From Trichothermofontia sp964536415 (lineage in GTDB: Bacteria; Cyanobacteriota; Cyanobacteriia; B231), in NCBI GenBank assembly GCA_964536415.1, contig CAZHXN010000022.1, positions 1-52,514 of the forward strand: a DNA stretch of 52,514 nucleotides, written 5' to 3'. The notes under the pieces are model-generated. The model made no database searches, was not told where the DNA came from, and saw only the letters and a list, made by a program, of their open reading frames with translations. The position numbers and the translations under genes were made by a program. This document shows positions 43,544 to 52,514 of this stretch, in pieces (within the stretch, counting starts at the first letter, position 1; each line of letters begins with the position of its first letter).

Positions 43544-44752
43544 CTAGGCATGACGACGGGCGATCGGCAACTTCAGAACATCACACAGTTCATAGGCTAA
43601 CCAATCCAGTTCTGCCTCTGTTAATTGCCCCCCACCCAACTCAAAATGTTGATCCTTGGCATGGATAATAATTTCCGGCTCTACCGCCGCTCCCTGACTC
43701 TCGGTGTAGGTTGGTTTAATATATTCAATCTGCTCAATATCCCGCCGCCGTGCCGTCTTCGGACGACTGTACCGTAGACCAAACATCTGTTTACTCAGGG
43801 AAATCTGCTGGGCCGTAATTTCTAAGCGGGTTTTACCCAGGGAAGATGGAATCACTAACTCTAGCGTTTCCCCTTGCCGCAGATATTGGATTTTACTATC
43901 CGCAGGCTGGGCCACCGCCTTGGGTACAGGGGGGGTACTCGGCAGGGGCACCTCTAGGGTGGTTAAGGCTTCCTGAGCGGAGGTAAATCGACGAGCCAAA
44001 TTTGGCTCTGTTAAGCGACTCAGCCACTCTCCTAACTCCAAACTTAAATTGGGAATTTGCTGCACATCGATTCGCATTCCCCGTTGCGGTAGGCTGGAAG
44101 GATGAGTGCCCGTCAGCAAAGTTAATAAGGTAGCTCCTAGACTATACAAATCCGACGCTGGAATGGCACGACCACTAAACTGTTCAGGCGGCATATAGCC
44201 ATAGGTCCCCACGACGGTAAAGGAATTGGTTTCCTCATTATCGCTGAAGCTTTTCACCGAACCAAAATCGACGAGGTAAATCCGTCCCGTTTCTCCCTGG
44301 GGCGAGGTCCCCACTAAAATGTTACCTGGTTTAATATCCCGATGAATAACCGGTGGCTCCTGGCTATGGAGGTACACCAAAATGGTCAGCACAGCCCTAG
44401 CGATCGCCTTCACTTCGGCTTCGCTAAATATGCGACCACTGTTGACATATTCCTCCAACGACTTCCCCTGCATATAGGTCTGCACAAGGGCTAACCCCCG
44501 GCCCGCACGGGCATTCATCTCAAAGTAGTCAATATATTGGGGAATAGCGGGGTGAGCGAGGGCCTTCAGGGTTTCCGCCTCCCGTTGAAACAAGCGCAAC
44601 GCATCGCCCTCTATCTGCTGCGCCAGCGCAATGAGCTTGATCACCACCTGCTGCTGGGTTTGGGGATCATAGGCAAGGAGGGTGCGGCGTCCTGGCTGCT
44701 GGCCAAGTTGACGGAGGACCTCATAGCGATCGGCCAAGAGTGTTGCTGCCAT
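43544..44752 (-). CDS. Ser/Thr protein kinase
   Basis: A 402-residue Hanks-type kinase. ATP lysine K39 in VVIKL, catalytic loop HRDIKPGN with D139, DFG at 162-164, and GTYGYMPPEQF. The glycine loop reads LGQQPGRRTLLAY and departs from GxGxxG, which may lower activity. After a Pro-rich linker (near 275-290) there is a C-terminal domain of about 120 residues that I do not recognise, with a WLAYELCDVL end found in several cyanobacterial kinases. ATG 44752 (MAATLLADRY) is preferred over a longer reading. Divergent from pcyA by about 100 bp. Confidence 0.88.
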   Translation of the reverse strand: MAATLLADRYEVLRQLGQQPGRRTLLAYDPQTQQQVVIKLIALAQQIEGDALRLFQREAETLKALAHPAIPQYIDYFEMNARAGRGLALVQTYMQGKSLEEYVNSGRIFSEAEVKAIARAVLTILVYLHSQEPPVIHRDIKPGNILVGTSPQGETGRIYLVDFGSVKSFSDNEETNSFTVVGTYGYMPPEQFSGRAIPASDLYSLGATLLTLLTGTHPSSLPQRGMRIDVQQIPNLSLELGEWLSRLTEPNLARRFTSAQEALTTLEVPLPSTPPVPKAVAQPADSKIQYLRQGETLELVIPSSLGKTRLEITAQQISLSKQMFGLRYSRPKTARRRDIEQIEYIKPTYTESQGAAVEPEIIIHAKDQHFELGGGQLTEAELDWLAYELCDVLKLPIARRHA

Positions 44753-44850
44753 TACTGATGCCCTGGTAGTAGATGTGAGGTATGTTGAGCCGTGAGATAG
44801 CGAATACACTAAAATACCAGCACCCCTGACTGAATTTTATAGCGAAGGGT

Positions 44851-45651
44851 ATGACTTCCACGCCACCCACTCCCACTTCGGCTCCCACCCCCCCCGACGA
44901 TCGCACAACGTCTTCCCAGACCCAGCGTCCGGGTTCCCTCCGTGCCCAGATGCATCCCCTGATCCAGGGCTTAGCAGATTGTATTGAGTCGGCGTGGCAG
45001 CAATACCTGGACTTATCGCCCTACCCCCTACCGGCAGAGTTTGGCTATGTGGAAGGCCGCATGGAGGGCGAAAAACTGACGATCGACAATCGCTGCTACC
45101 AAACCCCTCAGTTTCGCAAGCTGCACCTGGAACTGGCTAAGGTCGGGGCGAATCTCGACATCCTCCATTGCGTCATGTTTCCCCGCCCCGACTACGATTT
45201 GCCGATGTTTGGCACGGATCTAGTGGGAGGTCGCGGTCAGATCAGTATGGCGATCGCCGACTTGTCTCCCGTCGGGGCCGATCACCAACTGCCGGCAGGT
45301 TACCAAACCGCGTTAGGCCAGTTGCCACCCGTTACCTTTGCCCAAACCCGGACCTTGCCCGATTGGGGCACCATCTTTTCCCAGTTCTGTCTGATCATCC
45401 GGCCTGCGGATGCCGCCGAAGAGGAACAGTTCCGCCAGCGGGTCAGTACCTTTTTGCACATTCACTGCCAACAGGCGATCGCAGCCCAACCCGTTCCCCC
45501 AGCCCAGCGCGAGATCATTCTGACTGGTCAACACCGCTACTGCACCCAACAGTTGCAAAATGATAAAACTCGACGAGTCCTGGAAAAAGCCTTCGGAGCC
45601 GAATGGGCCGATCGCTATATGACCACGGTTCTCTTTGACACGATCACATAG
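44851..45651 (+). CDS. pcyA: Phycocyanobilin:ferredoxin oxidoreductase PcyA
   Basis: A 266-residue bilin reductase that carries out the four-electron reduction of biliverdin to phycocyanobilin. Diagnostic segments: GRMEGEKLTIDNRCYQTP, RKLHLELAKVGANLDILHCV, MFPRPDYDLPMFGTDLVGG (containing the key aspartate) and QISMAIADLSPV. The N-terminal 30 residues are Pro/Thr-rich and poorly conserved, so the start could be later (MHPLIQGL). Works downstream of the Ho1 enzyme encoded at 29338-30063. Confidence 0.96.
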   Translation: MTSTPPTPTSAPTPPDDRTTSSQTQRPGSLRAQMHPLIQGLADCIESAWQQYLDLSPYPLPAEFGYVEGRMEGEKLTIDNRCYQTPQFRKLHLELAKVGANLDILHCVMFPRPDYDLPMFGTDLVGGRGQISMAIADLSPVGADHQLPAGYQTALGQLPPVTFAQTRTLPDWGTIFSQFCLIIRPADAAEEEQFRQRVSTFLHIHCQQAIAAQPVPPAQREIILTGQHRYCTQQLQNDKTRRVLEKAFGAEWADRYMTTVLFDTIT

Positions 45652-45688
45652 CGTCTCCAATTCCATCAGCTTCCCGGCGAGGCATCCT

Positions 45689-46159
45689 GTGAACATTGAG
45701 CGGCTGGATCATCTGGTTTTAACGGTACGTGACCTCAACGCCACCTGTACGTTCTATACCCAGGTCTTGGGCATGACCCTGGTGACCCATGCCCCTGATA
45801 GTACCACGTCCCCCCAGGAGCATCGCCAAGCCCTCGTCTTTGGGTCGCAGCACATCACACTGCACCTGCACGACCAATCCCATCCCCTGCGTGCCTTACA
45901 ACCAGTTCCGGGTTCAGCGAACTTGTGCCTGATTACATCGGTGCCCGTCCCGCGACTGATGCAGCGCCTCCACCACTATGGAGTACGGGTGATCGAAGGG
46001 CCTCTGAAGCGGCCAGGGGCGCTGGGCATGTTGCTCTCAATCTACTGTCGTGACCCAGACGGGAATTTGCTGGAATTGGCCAATGACCTGAGCGATCCCC
46101 CGGTGGAAAGGCGACACGAACCACCCAGTGAGGATGATCCCACTGGACCTGCCGAGTGA
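45689..46159 (+). CDS. VOC-family (glyoxalase/bleomycin resistance) protein
   Basis: A 156-residue single-domain vicinal oxygen chelate protein. The opening NIERLDHLVLTVRDLNATCTFY is typical, with a metal histidine in DHLV, another in HITLHLH, and an acid in DPDGNLLEL. Function may be a lyase, dioxygenase or binding protein. GTG 45689 with GAGG 6 bp upstream is chosen; the earlier ATG at 45635 would overlap pcyA. The gene starts 37 bp after pcyA and may be co-transcribed. Confidence 0.85.
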   Translation: MNIERLDHLVLTVRDLNATCTFYTQVLGMTLVTHAPDSTTSPQEHRQALVFGSQHITLHLHDQSHPLRALQPVPGSANLCLITSVPVPRLMQRLHHYGVRVIEGPLKRPGALGMLLSIYCRDPDGNLLELANDLSDPPVERRHEPPSEDDPTGPAE

Positions 46160-46714
46160 ATCTGCCCTGCGATCGCCTCAATTAGCCGCCTCTGACACTA
46201 ACTCGCGTCCACCGCGAGAACACGGGAATATCCCCCTAGAAATCGGGAAAAACCTGAATGGGTGAGTCCGATTCAGGGTAGTGAAGGGAAAATATTATAC
46301 TTTGTTGACTGAGATATAGGCAGGCTAGGCTAGTGATCGCACCTCCCCATCGGCCTAATCCCCCCCAATAGCTAGCGCTGTGCTGATTTGAGCGACATTA
46401 TAAACAAAATCAAAAGACCGTTTATAAGGAATTTTTCAGATTTACTACCTTATCTCTATGGCAATATTATGTCAGCATCACAGAGCAAGAAATTGGCTAC
46501 TGTAGCTCCTGATTCTTGATGATAATTAGCATCATGATCAGGAAGCGGAAATGCTTAGTTTAAGCAACTGTCTCATTGTGTATTTCCAGGATTAGACGTG
46601 TATTTCCAGGATTTGAAAGGATTTGAAGACCTTGTACGCCTCCTGTGAATTCTCCCTAAATTGCGTAGACACTTAGACAGATCCTTACAGACAGATAGAA
46701 TTTGGAGAACTGTT
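46160..46714. other. Upstream region of ppsA
   Basis: 555 bp without a gene. A 20-bp tandem pair of GTGTATTTCCAGGATT (46578-46593 and 46598-46613) lies about 100 bp before the ppsA start. There is an AT-rich tract near 46400-46460 and a TGATGATAATTAGCATCATG dyad near 46515-46535. Confidence 0.5.
46578..46613 (+). repeat. 20-bp period direct repeat upstream of ppsA
   Basis: Two identical 16-bp copies of GTGTATTTCCAGGATT spaced by 20 bp, two helical turns, in the ppsA leader or promoter. Confidence 0.5.
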
Positions 46715-49198
46715 ATGGTTCAGACACCCTCTCGCGAAACCTCAACCGGCCCCTCCTCGAAAGACACCGCCTTGATCCTCTGGTTCCAGGAAGTCGGTAT
46801 TGCCGATATTCCCCAGGTGGGGGGTAAAAACGCCTCACTCGGTGAAATGATTCAGCAGCTTACCCCCAAGGGTGTCAGTGTGCCCGATGGGTTTGCCACA
46901 ACGGCCTACGCGTTCCGCTATTTCATTGAAGAAGCGGGGATTCAGGATGAACTGCGCCGGATTTTTGCCGATCTGGATGTGGAAAATGTCCAGAACTTGC
47001 GTGAACATGGCAAACAAGCACGGCAACTGATCCGCCAAACCCCCTTCCCGAAACCGCTGGAAGACGCGATCGTGCAAGCCTATGCCCGCATGTGCGATCG
47101 CTATGGTAAGAACACGGATGTGGCAGTGCGCTCCAGTGCCACGGCGGAAGACTTGCCCGATGCGAGCTTTGCTGGTCAACAGGAAACCTATCTGAACGTC
47201 CACGGGGCCAAGGCAGTATTGGAATCCTGCCACAAATGCTTTGCCTCCCTGTTCACCGATCGCGCGATCTCCTACCGCACCATCAAGGGCTTCGACCACT
47301 TTGAAGTGGCTCTGTCAGTGGGTGTGCAAAAGATGGTCCGGTCTGACCTGGCGTCCTCCGGGGTTATCTTCTCAATTGACACGGAAACGGGCTTCCGCAA
47401 TGCAGTGCTGATTACCTCAGCCTACGGCTTGGGTGAAAACGTCGTGCAAGGGGCCGTCAACCCGGATGAATTCCTTGTCTTCAAGCCCACCCTGCAAGAA
47501 GGCTTCCGGCCAATCCTGTCGAAGCGCTTGGGCACGAAAGAGATCAAGATGATCTACGACGAAGGCGGCACCAAGCACACCAAGAACGTGGCAGTTCCTC
47601 CGGCTGAACGCAATTGCTACTCGATTACCGAGGATGAAATCCTGCTGTTGGCCAAGTGGGCCTGTCAGATTGAGCAGCACTACTCCACGGTACGCGGGAT
47701 GCCGACGCCGATGGACATTGAATGGGCCAAGGATGGCATTACCGGTGAATTGTTCATCGTTCAAGCCCGCCCGGAAACGGTGCAGTCCCAGAAGAGCCAG
47801 AGCGTCTTGCGGTCCTATCACCTCCTGGAGCATACGAATGTGCTCACCAGTGGTCGTAGTGTTGGGGAAGCGATCGGTCAGGGTAAAGCCCGTGTGATCA
47901 TGAGCGTCAACGAGATTGACGTCTTCAAGCCCGGTGAAGTGTTGATCACCACCCGGACTGACCCGGATTGGGAACCGATCATGAAGCAGGCCAGCGCGAT
48001 CGTGACCGACCAGGGGGGACGCACCTGCCACGCAGCGATTATTGCCCGTGAGATGGGGATTCCAGCGATCGTCGGTTGCGGTACGGCGACGACGGATGTC
48101 AAGACGGGCCAGGATGTCACCATTTCCTGTTGTGAAGGCGACGAAGGCAAGGTTTACGAAGGGCTGCTCAAGTTTGAGGTGGAAGAAACCCCCCTCGACA
48201 ACGTCCCCGAAACCCGCACCAAGATCATGATGAACGTGGGTAACCCGGAAGAAGCCTTCAGCCTGTCCATGATCCCCAATGATGGCGTTGGGCTGGCCCG
48301 GTTGGAATTCATCATTGCCAACCACATTCAGGTTCACCCGCTGGCCCTCGTCAAGTTCGATGAACTCAAGGATCAGTATGCCAAGGCCAAGATTGCAGAA
48401 CTGACAGCCCTCTATGAGGATAAGCCCCAGTACTTTGTTGACAAGTTAGCCCAGGGAATTGGGACAATTGGGGCTGCCTTCTATCCCAAACCCGTGATCG
48501 TCCGTATGTCTGACTTCAAGAGCAACGAGTATGCCAGCCTACTCGGTGGTCGCGAGTTCGAGCCAGAGGAAGAAAACCCGATGATCGGCTGGCGCGGGGC
48601 CTCGCGGTACTACGATGAACGCTATCGGGATGCCTTTGCCCTGGAATGTCAGGCCATGAAGCGGGTTCGCGATGAAATGGGGCTGGCCAACGTGATCCCG
48701 ATGATTCCCTTCTGCCGCACCCCAGAGGAAGGGCGGCGGGTACTGACGGAAATGGCCAAGCATGGCTTGCGTCGGGGTGAAAATGGCCTGCAAGTCTATG
48801 TGATGTGCGAACTGCCCAGCAATGTCATCAATGCCGATGAGTTTGCTGAAGTCTTTGATGGTTTCTCGATCGGTTCTAACGACCTGACCCAGTTAACCCT
48901 CGGACTCGATCGCGACTCGGCGTTGGTGGCCCACCTGTTTGATGAGCGCAATATTGCCGTCAAGCGCATGGTGCAGATCGCCCTCAAGGCAGCCAAGAAG
49001 TACAACCGCAAGATCGGCATCTGCGGCCAAGCCCCCAGCGACTATCCCGAATTTGCCCGCTTCCTGGTGGCAGAAGGCATCGACTCCATGAGTTTGAATC
49101 CGGATTCCGTCCTCAAGACCATCCTGGATATTGCCAAGGTGGAGTCGCCGGATAGCGGCTTGATGGATACGGTGATGGATGTAGCCCAGGTGAAGTAG
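46715..49198 (+). CDS. ppsA: Phosphoenolpyruvate synthase
   Basis: An 827-residue PEP synthase (pyruvate, water dikinase) that converts pyruvate and ATP to PEP, AMP and phosphate. Domains: N-terminal ATP-grasp (about 20-360, VGGKNASLGEM, RSSATAEDLPDASFAGQQ), central phospho-histidine domain with H439 in GGRTCHAAIIAREMG, and C-terminal PEP/pyruvate-binding TIM barrel (about 500-820, SIGSNDLTQLTLG and GICGQAPSDYP with the catalytic cysteine). ATG 46715 (MVQTPSRE) has GGAG 8 bp upstream and is preferred over a longer reading. A rho-independent terminator follows. Confidence 0.96.
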   Translation: MVQTPSRETSTGPSSKDTALILWFQEVGIADIPQVGGKNASLGEMIQQLTPKGVSVPDGFATTAYAFRYFIEEAGIQDELRRIFADLDVENVQNLREHGKQARQLIRQTPFPKPLEDAIVQAYARMCDRYGKNTDVAVRSSATAEDLPDASFAGQQETYLNVHGAKAVLESCHKCFASLFTDRAISYRTIKGFDHFEVALSVGVQKMVRSDLASSGVIFSIDTETGFRNAVLITSAYGLGENVVQGAVNPDEFLVFKPTLQEGFRPILSKRLGTKEIKMIYDEGGTKHTKNVAVPPAERNCYSITEDEILLLAKWACQIEQHYSTVRGMPTPMDIEWAKDGITGELFIVQARPETVQSQKSQSVLRSYHLLEHTNVLTSGRSVGEAIGQGKARVIMSVNEIDVFKPGEVLITTRTDPDWEPIMKQASAIVTDQGGRTCHAAIIAREMGIPAIVGCGTATTDVKTGQDVTISCCEGDEGKVYEGLLKFEVEETPLDNVPETRTKIMMNVGNPEEAFSLSMIPNDGVGLARLEFIIANHIQVHPLALVKFDELKDQYAKAKIAELTALYEDKPQYFVDKLAQGIGTIGAAFYPKPVIVRMSDFKSNEYASLLGGREFEPEEENPMIGWRGASRYYDERYRDAFALECQAMKRVRDEMGLANVIPMIPFCRTPEEGRRVLTEMAKHGLRRGENGLQVYVMCELPSNVINADEFAEVFDGFSIGSNDLTQLTLGLDRDSALVAHLFDERNIAVKRMVQIALKAAKKYNRKIGICGQAPSDYPEFARFLVAEGIDSMSLNPDSVLKTILDIAKVESPDSGLMDTVMDVAQVK

Positions 49199-49251
49199 TC
49201 ACACCTAAAAGGTATCTGGGTTAGCAGAGACTTCGCTGTAGGATAAATCTC

Positions 49252-49280
49252 AAGGGGGGTAGGTACTGCCCCCCTTTTTT
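49252..49280 (+). terminator. Rho-independent terminator of ppsA
   Basis: Perfect 8-bp stem AAGGGGGG/CCCCCCTT with a 9-base loop, ending in a run of six T, 53 bp after the ppsA stop. Confidence 0.88.
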
Positions 49281-49382
49281 AGTCGGGTTGTGTCGGGTCG
49301 CTCGGTCGGGAGGAACAATATTAAATTGATTAAATTGCTGGTCAGAACCGGGGCGGAATTTTTTCAGGTACCCTTAGGGTAA

Positions 49383-49477
49383 TACAGCGTTTCCCAAGTC
49401 TCTGAAGGACAGAAGCCCCTGATGAACAATTGGCTCAAGCCAATTGCCTGCCCCTCACTGAGGCAACAAAGGCTGTA
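49383..49477 (-). repeat. 95-bp MITE-like interspersed repeat, copy B
   Basis: Full-length inverted copy of 10122-10216 with 5 differences in 95 bases. The ends again form imperfect inverted repeats (TACAGCGTTT and AAAGGCTGTA). This copy contains a perfect 20-bp palindrome at 49427-49446 (CAATTGGCT-CA-AGCCAATTG) that is imperfect in copy A. Confidence 0.75.
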
Positions 49478-49530
49478 GTTGGGTATAGGCTGGATTGGGT
49501 ATACACTGAGTCAGTGTATGCCGAGATCCT

Positions 49531-51111
49531 ATGACTACTGTGATTCGTCGCCTAAGAACACTGGCCATTGGCAAGCAGCTACCCCCTATCCTCATCGGTT
49601 CACTGCTGCTGCTCATAGGGATGACGACGCCAGTTTGGGCACAGGCGGAGACAGCCCCAAGCGGAGTTGATGCCTTCTTTATCCCGATCGTCAACTTTTT
49701 TGCCCAGATTCTTTTTTTCCCGATCGGGGGTACCAATGGATTTCCCTTCATCGTTCTCTGGTTAATTCTGGCTGCCCTATTTTTTACGCTACGCTTGGGC
49801 TTTATCAATCTGCGTGGCTTTAAACATGCGATCGCCGTCCTGCGCGGTCACTTCGACGACCCCAACGATGCTGGGGAAGTGTCCCACTTCCAGGCGTTAG
49901 CGACGGCGCTCTCCGGGACGGTAGGCTTGGGAAATATTGCCGGGGTTGCCGTTGCGATCCAACTGGGAGGACCCGGTGCCATGTTCTGGCTGACGGTTGC
50001 GGGCTTTTTGGGCATGACGACCAAGTTTGTCGAATGTACCCTGGCTGTTAAATATCGCCACGTCCTCGCCGATGGCACGATCCTGGGCGGCCCCATGTAC
50101 TACCTCACTCAGGGATTCCGCGATCGGGGCGCACGCCCAGTAGGGCAAGGCTTAGCCGTCCTCTTCGGTCTCCTGGGGCTAGCCGCTAGCCTGGGCGGAG
50201 CCAATATGTTCCAAGCGAATCAAGCCTATGCGGCGCTTGCCTCTCTCATCCCTGGTTTACCCAACTGGCTCTTTGGCCTGATCCTGGCAATCCTGGCCGG
50301 AGTCGTGATTATTGGCGGCATTCGTCGGATTGGGGCTGTGGCCGAAAAATTAGTGCCCACAATGGCGGTGATCTATGTGGGTGCCTGTCTCATTGTCTTG
50401 CTGGCCAATATTACCCAAATTCCCACCGCGATCGCCACGATTTTCCATGAAGCCTTTGCGCCAACGGCTGTGGCCGGTGGATTAGTCGGCGTCATGGTCC
50501 AGGGGATTCGCCGTAGTGCCTTCTCCAATGAAGCGGGAATGGGTTCCGCCGCGATCGCCCACTCAGCAGCCCGGACTGATGAACCCATCCGGGAAGGCAT
50601 GATTGCCCTGTTAGAACCATTTATTGACACGATCGTTATTTGCAATATGACCGCGATCGTCATTGTGCTAACCGGAGCCTATCAAGAAACAGGATTGCAA
50701 GGGGTTGAGTTAACAGCCCAAGCATTTTCCACCACGATCATTAGCTGGTTCCCCGCCATTTTAAGCCTTGCCGTCTTTCTATTTGCTTTTTCGACAATCA
50801 TCTCCTGGAGTTATTATGGTATTCAGACCTGGGCCTATCTATTTGGACACGATAGCACCATTATTTACAAATTGGTTTATATTGTCTGTGTCTTTTTGGG
50901 ATGTCTAGCCAGCTTATCAGTCATTATCGACTTTAGTGATCTGATGCTCTTGGGCATGGCCTTTCCTAACCTGCTGGGCTGCTACGTGCTTTCCAACGAA
51001 GTCGCTGCCGATCTCAAGGATTACTGGCATCGCTTAAATTCTGGCCAAATGCCCACCTACGCCCAAGAGTTAGCAGTGGTAGGGCAGGACGATCGCCGCT
51101 CCGAGGAATAG
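49531..51111 (+). CDS. Sodium:alanine (AGCS family) symporter
   Basis: A 526-residue alanine/glycine:cation symporter. Family signatures: HFQALATALSGTVGLGNIAGVAVAI and GPGAMFWLTVAGFLGMTTKF, GGPMYYL, and SAFSNEAGMGSAAIAHSAA. About 10-11 transmembrane segments. The first 40 residues look like a cleavable signal peptide (LLLLIGMTTPVWAQAETAP) before the first helix, a feature of some cyanobacterial members. Start ATG 49531. Confidence 0.93.
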   Translation: MTTVIRRLRTLAIGKQLPPILIGSLLLLIGMTTPVWAQAETAPSGVDAFFIPIVNFFAQILFFPIGGTNGFPFIVLWLILAALFFTLRLGFINLRGFKHAIAVLRGHFDDPNDAGEVSHFQALATALSGTVGLGNIAGVAVAIQLGGPGAMFWLTVAGFLGMTTKFVECTLAVKYRHVLADGTILGGPMYYLTQGFRDRGARPVGQGLAVLFGLLGLAASLGGANMFQANQAYAALASLIPGLPNWLFGLILAILAGVVIIGGIRRIGAVAEKLVPTMAVIYVGACLIVLLANITQIPTAIATIFHEAFAPTAVAGGLVGVMVQGIRRSAFSNEAGMGSAAIAHSAARTDEPIREGMIALLEPFIDTIVICNMTAIVIVLTGAYQETGLQGVELTAQAFSTTIISWFPAILSLAVFLFAFSTIISWSYYGIQTWAYLFGHDSTIIYKLVYIVCVFLGCLASLSVIIDFSDLMLLGMAFPNLLGCYVLSNEVAADLKDYWHRLNSGQMPTYAQELAVVGQDDRRSEE

Positions 51112-51281
51112 GGTGGCGGAATCGCAGTTGTATCTAGGATTGTAACCACTCAATTTTGCGATATGGGGATTTGGAGGCTTCGCCCCCCAGCAGGGGTTCT
51201 CCCCCTTCACCCCTTGCAAAGGCTATCAGCCGTCCGATAAGCTGAACCTCGATCCTGACACGCATCTAACCCCAAATACTT

Positions 51282-52349
51282 GTGACATCAACCCCACCCA
51301 AACGACTGTTAATTGCCGCCAGTGGTACTGGGGGACATCTTTTCCCTGCTTTAGCTGTCGCCGCAGCACTGCCCGAATATGAGATCACCTGGTTAGGGGT
51401 GCCCGATCGCCTAGAAGTCACGCTCATCCCCCCCCACTATCCCCTGAAGACCGTCGTGATCGGGGGGATTCAGCAACGGTTGGGGCTGTCAACCCTGGGG
51501 GTATTGGGGCGCATGGCGCTGGCCACGTTGAAAATTCGGCGTTGGTTACAACAGGGACAGTATAGTGGCGTGTTTACGACCGGGGGCTATATTGCGGCTC
51601 CAGTGATTTTGGCGGCGCGATCGCTAGGGTTGCCGGTGGTCTTGCATGAGTCGAACGCAATTCCGGGGAAGGTGACGACCTGGTTGAGCCGATGGTGTAC
51701 GGTAACAGCGATCGGGTTTGCACAGACAGCAGCTCGGTTGCCCCATGCGAAGACGATAACCGTGGGTACACCCGTGCGATCGCAGTTTTTCCAATCCACC
51801 CAGGCTCCGTTACCGTTGGCAGTGCCCGATGATGCGCTCTTGCTAGTTGTCGTGGGGGGCAGCCAGGGGGCCGTTGCGGTCAATCAATTAGTGCGCCAGT
51901 GTGCACCGGCCTGGTTAGACGCGGGAATTTGGATCGTGCATCTGACCGGGGAACAAGATCCCGATCGCAGAGCATTGCAGCATCCCCATTACCTGGCCTT
52001 GCCGTTTTCGGATCAAATGGCAAGTTTGTTAACGCGGGCGAATCTGGTGATTAGTCGGGCGGGATCGGGTAGTTTAACGGAGTTGGCGATAACGGGAACG
52101 CCATCGATTTTGATTCCCTATCCCTATGCAGCCGAAGATCACCAGACCTACAATGCCCAAATTTTCGCCGATGCGGGCGCGGCCCTGTGGCTCCCCCAAA
52201 GTCAATTAACTCCGGCCCTATTGCAGGAAAAGGTCCTCAGTTTACTCCAGGATGAGGTGGCGTTGGCTCAGATGGCCGATCGGGCACAAGCGATCGCGGT
52301 CCCCGACAGCGCCCAACAGGTTGCGAATCTGCTGAAAGAACTCCTTTAA
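51282..52349 (+). CDS. murG: UDP-GlcNAc:lipid I N-acetylglucosaminyltransferase MurG
   Basis: A 355-residue MurG that makes lipid II for peptidoglycan at the inner face of the cytoplasmic membrane. Features: the N-terminal G-loop ASGTGGHLFPALAVA, TTGGYIAAPVILAAR, LHESNAIPGK, the GGSQGA second G-loop near 191-196, and the donor-binding SRAGSGSLTELAITG with PYPYAAEDHQTYNA. Start is GTG 51282. No mraY or ftsW genes adjoin, as usual in cyanobacteria. Confidence 0.96.
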   Translation: MTSTPPKRLLIAASGTGGHLFPALAVAAALPEYEITWLGVPDRLEVTLIPPHYPLKTVVIGGIQQRLGLSTLGVLGRMALATLKIRRWLQQGQYSGVFTTGGYIAAPVILAARSLGLPVVLHESNAIPGKVTTWLSRWCTVTAIGFAQTAARLPHAKTITVGTPVRSQFFQSTQAPLPLAVPDDALLLVVVGGSQGAVAVNQLVRQCAPAWLDAGIWIVHLTGEQDPDRRALQHPHYLALPFSDQMASLLTRANLVISRAGSGSLTELAITGTPSILIPYPYAAEDHQTYNAQIFADAGAALWLPQSQLTPALLQEKVLSLLQDEVALAQMADRAQAIAVPDSAQQVANLLKELL

Positions 52350-52514
52350 CTGATCATGCAGATCATTCATGCAGATCATCAAGAGGGCGGGTACTGACCC
52401 CACAGCCTTCGAGGACTAGAGGTTAAAACTGTCGGTAGTGATGCATAGGAATGGTCATCACAGGCTGGAACCCCCAGTTTGCCGTGGCTGACTCCATTAG
52501 AATGCACAACTACC
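52350..52514. other. Region after murG
   Basis: 165 bp with a repeated CATGCAGATCAT (near 52355-52380). I see no gene or clear terminator before the window ends. Confidence 0.4.

Larger units (their letters stand above)
49199..49530. other. Region after ppsA with terminator and repeat
   Basis: 332 bp containing the ppsA terminator (49252-49280) and the 95-bp repeat copy B (49383-49477), then the short leader of the symporter gene. No gene here. Confidence 0.6.

Noticed and set aside
47417..48337. Long open frame (306 codons) antisense to ppsA
   Set aside because: It mirrors the strongly conserved ppsA reading frame in GC-rich DNA and shows no family features.

Overview
The window is chromosomal DNA from a cyanobacterium. 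The evidence is a photosystem II cluster (rubA, ycf48, psbE, psbF, psbL, psbJ), both enzymes that turn heme into phycocyanobilin (heme oxygenase ho1 and pcyA), a SpkB-type kinase, and very many copies of the octamer GCGATCGC (HIP1), the signature repeat of many cyanobacteria. The base composition and the pseudopilin/HpsA locus fit a filamentous, Leptolyngbya-like lineage, but this is inference. There are two short runs of N (12121-12151 and 19914-19948), so this is a draft scaffold. I found no tRNA, rRNA, CRISPR array or intact insertion sequence.

Layout. 0-10 kb: cbiT, a PLP-fold basic amino acid decarboxylase and an AraC regulator in one orientation, then an SDR-like protein, msrB, a GNAT acetyltransferase, an AT-rich gap with repeated dyads, a DUF29 remnant, a CorA-like transporter and pgi. 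10-11.5 kb: a graveyard of gene pieces (GMC oxidoreductase start, NTF2-like domain, aldo/keto reductase end). 11.7-14 kb: exbB-exbD, then glutaredoxin-tadA. 14.1-18 kb: a KaiB-domain protein, small proteins including one that is only a histidine-kinase phosphoacceptor domain, and a double-headed ArsA-type ATPase. 18-24 kb: HAD phosphatase/mutase, SpkB-like kinase, pheT. 24-26 kb: psbJ-psbL-psbF-psbE, ycf48 and rubA, the photosystem II assembly cluster. 26.6-30 kb: Hpt protein, pncB, ho1. 30.2-38.8 kb: five minor-pilin-like genes on the minus strand, ending upstream in a roughly 1700-residue HpsA. 39-46 kb: rpmB, a WecG/TagA glycosyltransferase, an EAL protein, an alpha/beta hydrolase, a second Ser/Thr kinase, pcyA and a VOC protein. 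46.7-52.3 kb: phosphoenolpyruvate synthase, a sodium:alanine symporter and murG.

How the genes work together. Three themes stand out. Photosynthesis: RubA and Ycf48 help build the reaction centre that contains PsbE/F/L/J, and Ho1 plus PcyA make the bilin of the phycobilisome. Surface and motility: HpsA with HpsB, HpsC and two HpsD-like proteins form what looks like a complete minor-pilin set, near a WecG-type glycosyltransferase. Signalling: two Ser/Thr kinases, an Hpt protein without a kinase core, a lone HisKA domain, a KaiB-fold protein and an EAL phosphodiesterase.

The main non-routine signals are the minor-pilin set around the giant HpsA, a 95-bp MITE-like repeat present twice in full and once cut by the window start, a triple array of AGACT-N6-AGTCT dyads, the KaiB-fold/lone HisKA cluster, and the pseudogene mosaic with a recent 19-bp tandem duplication.
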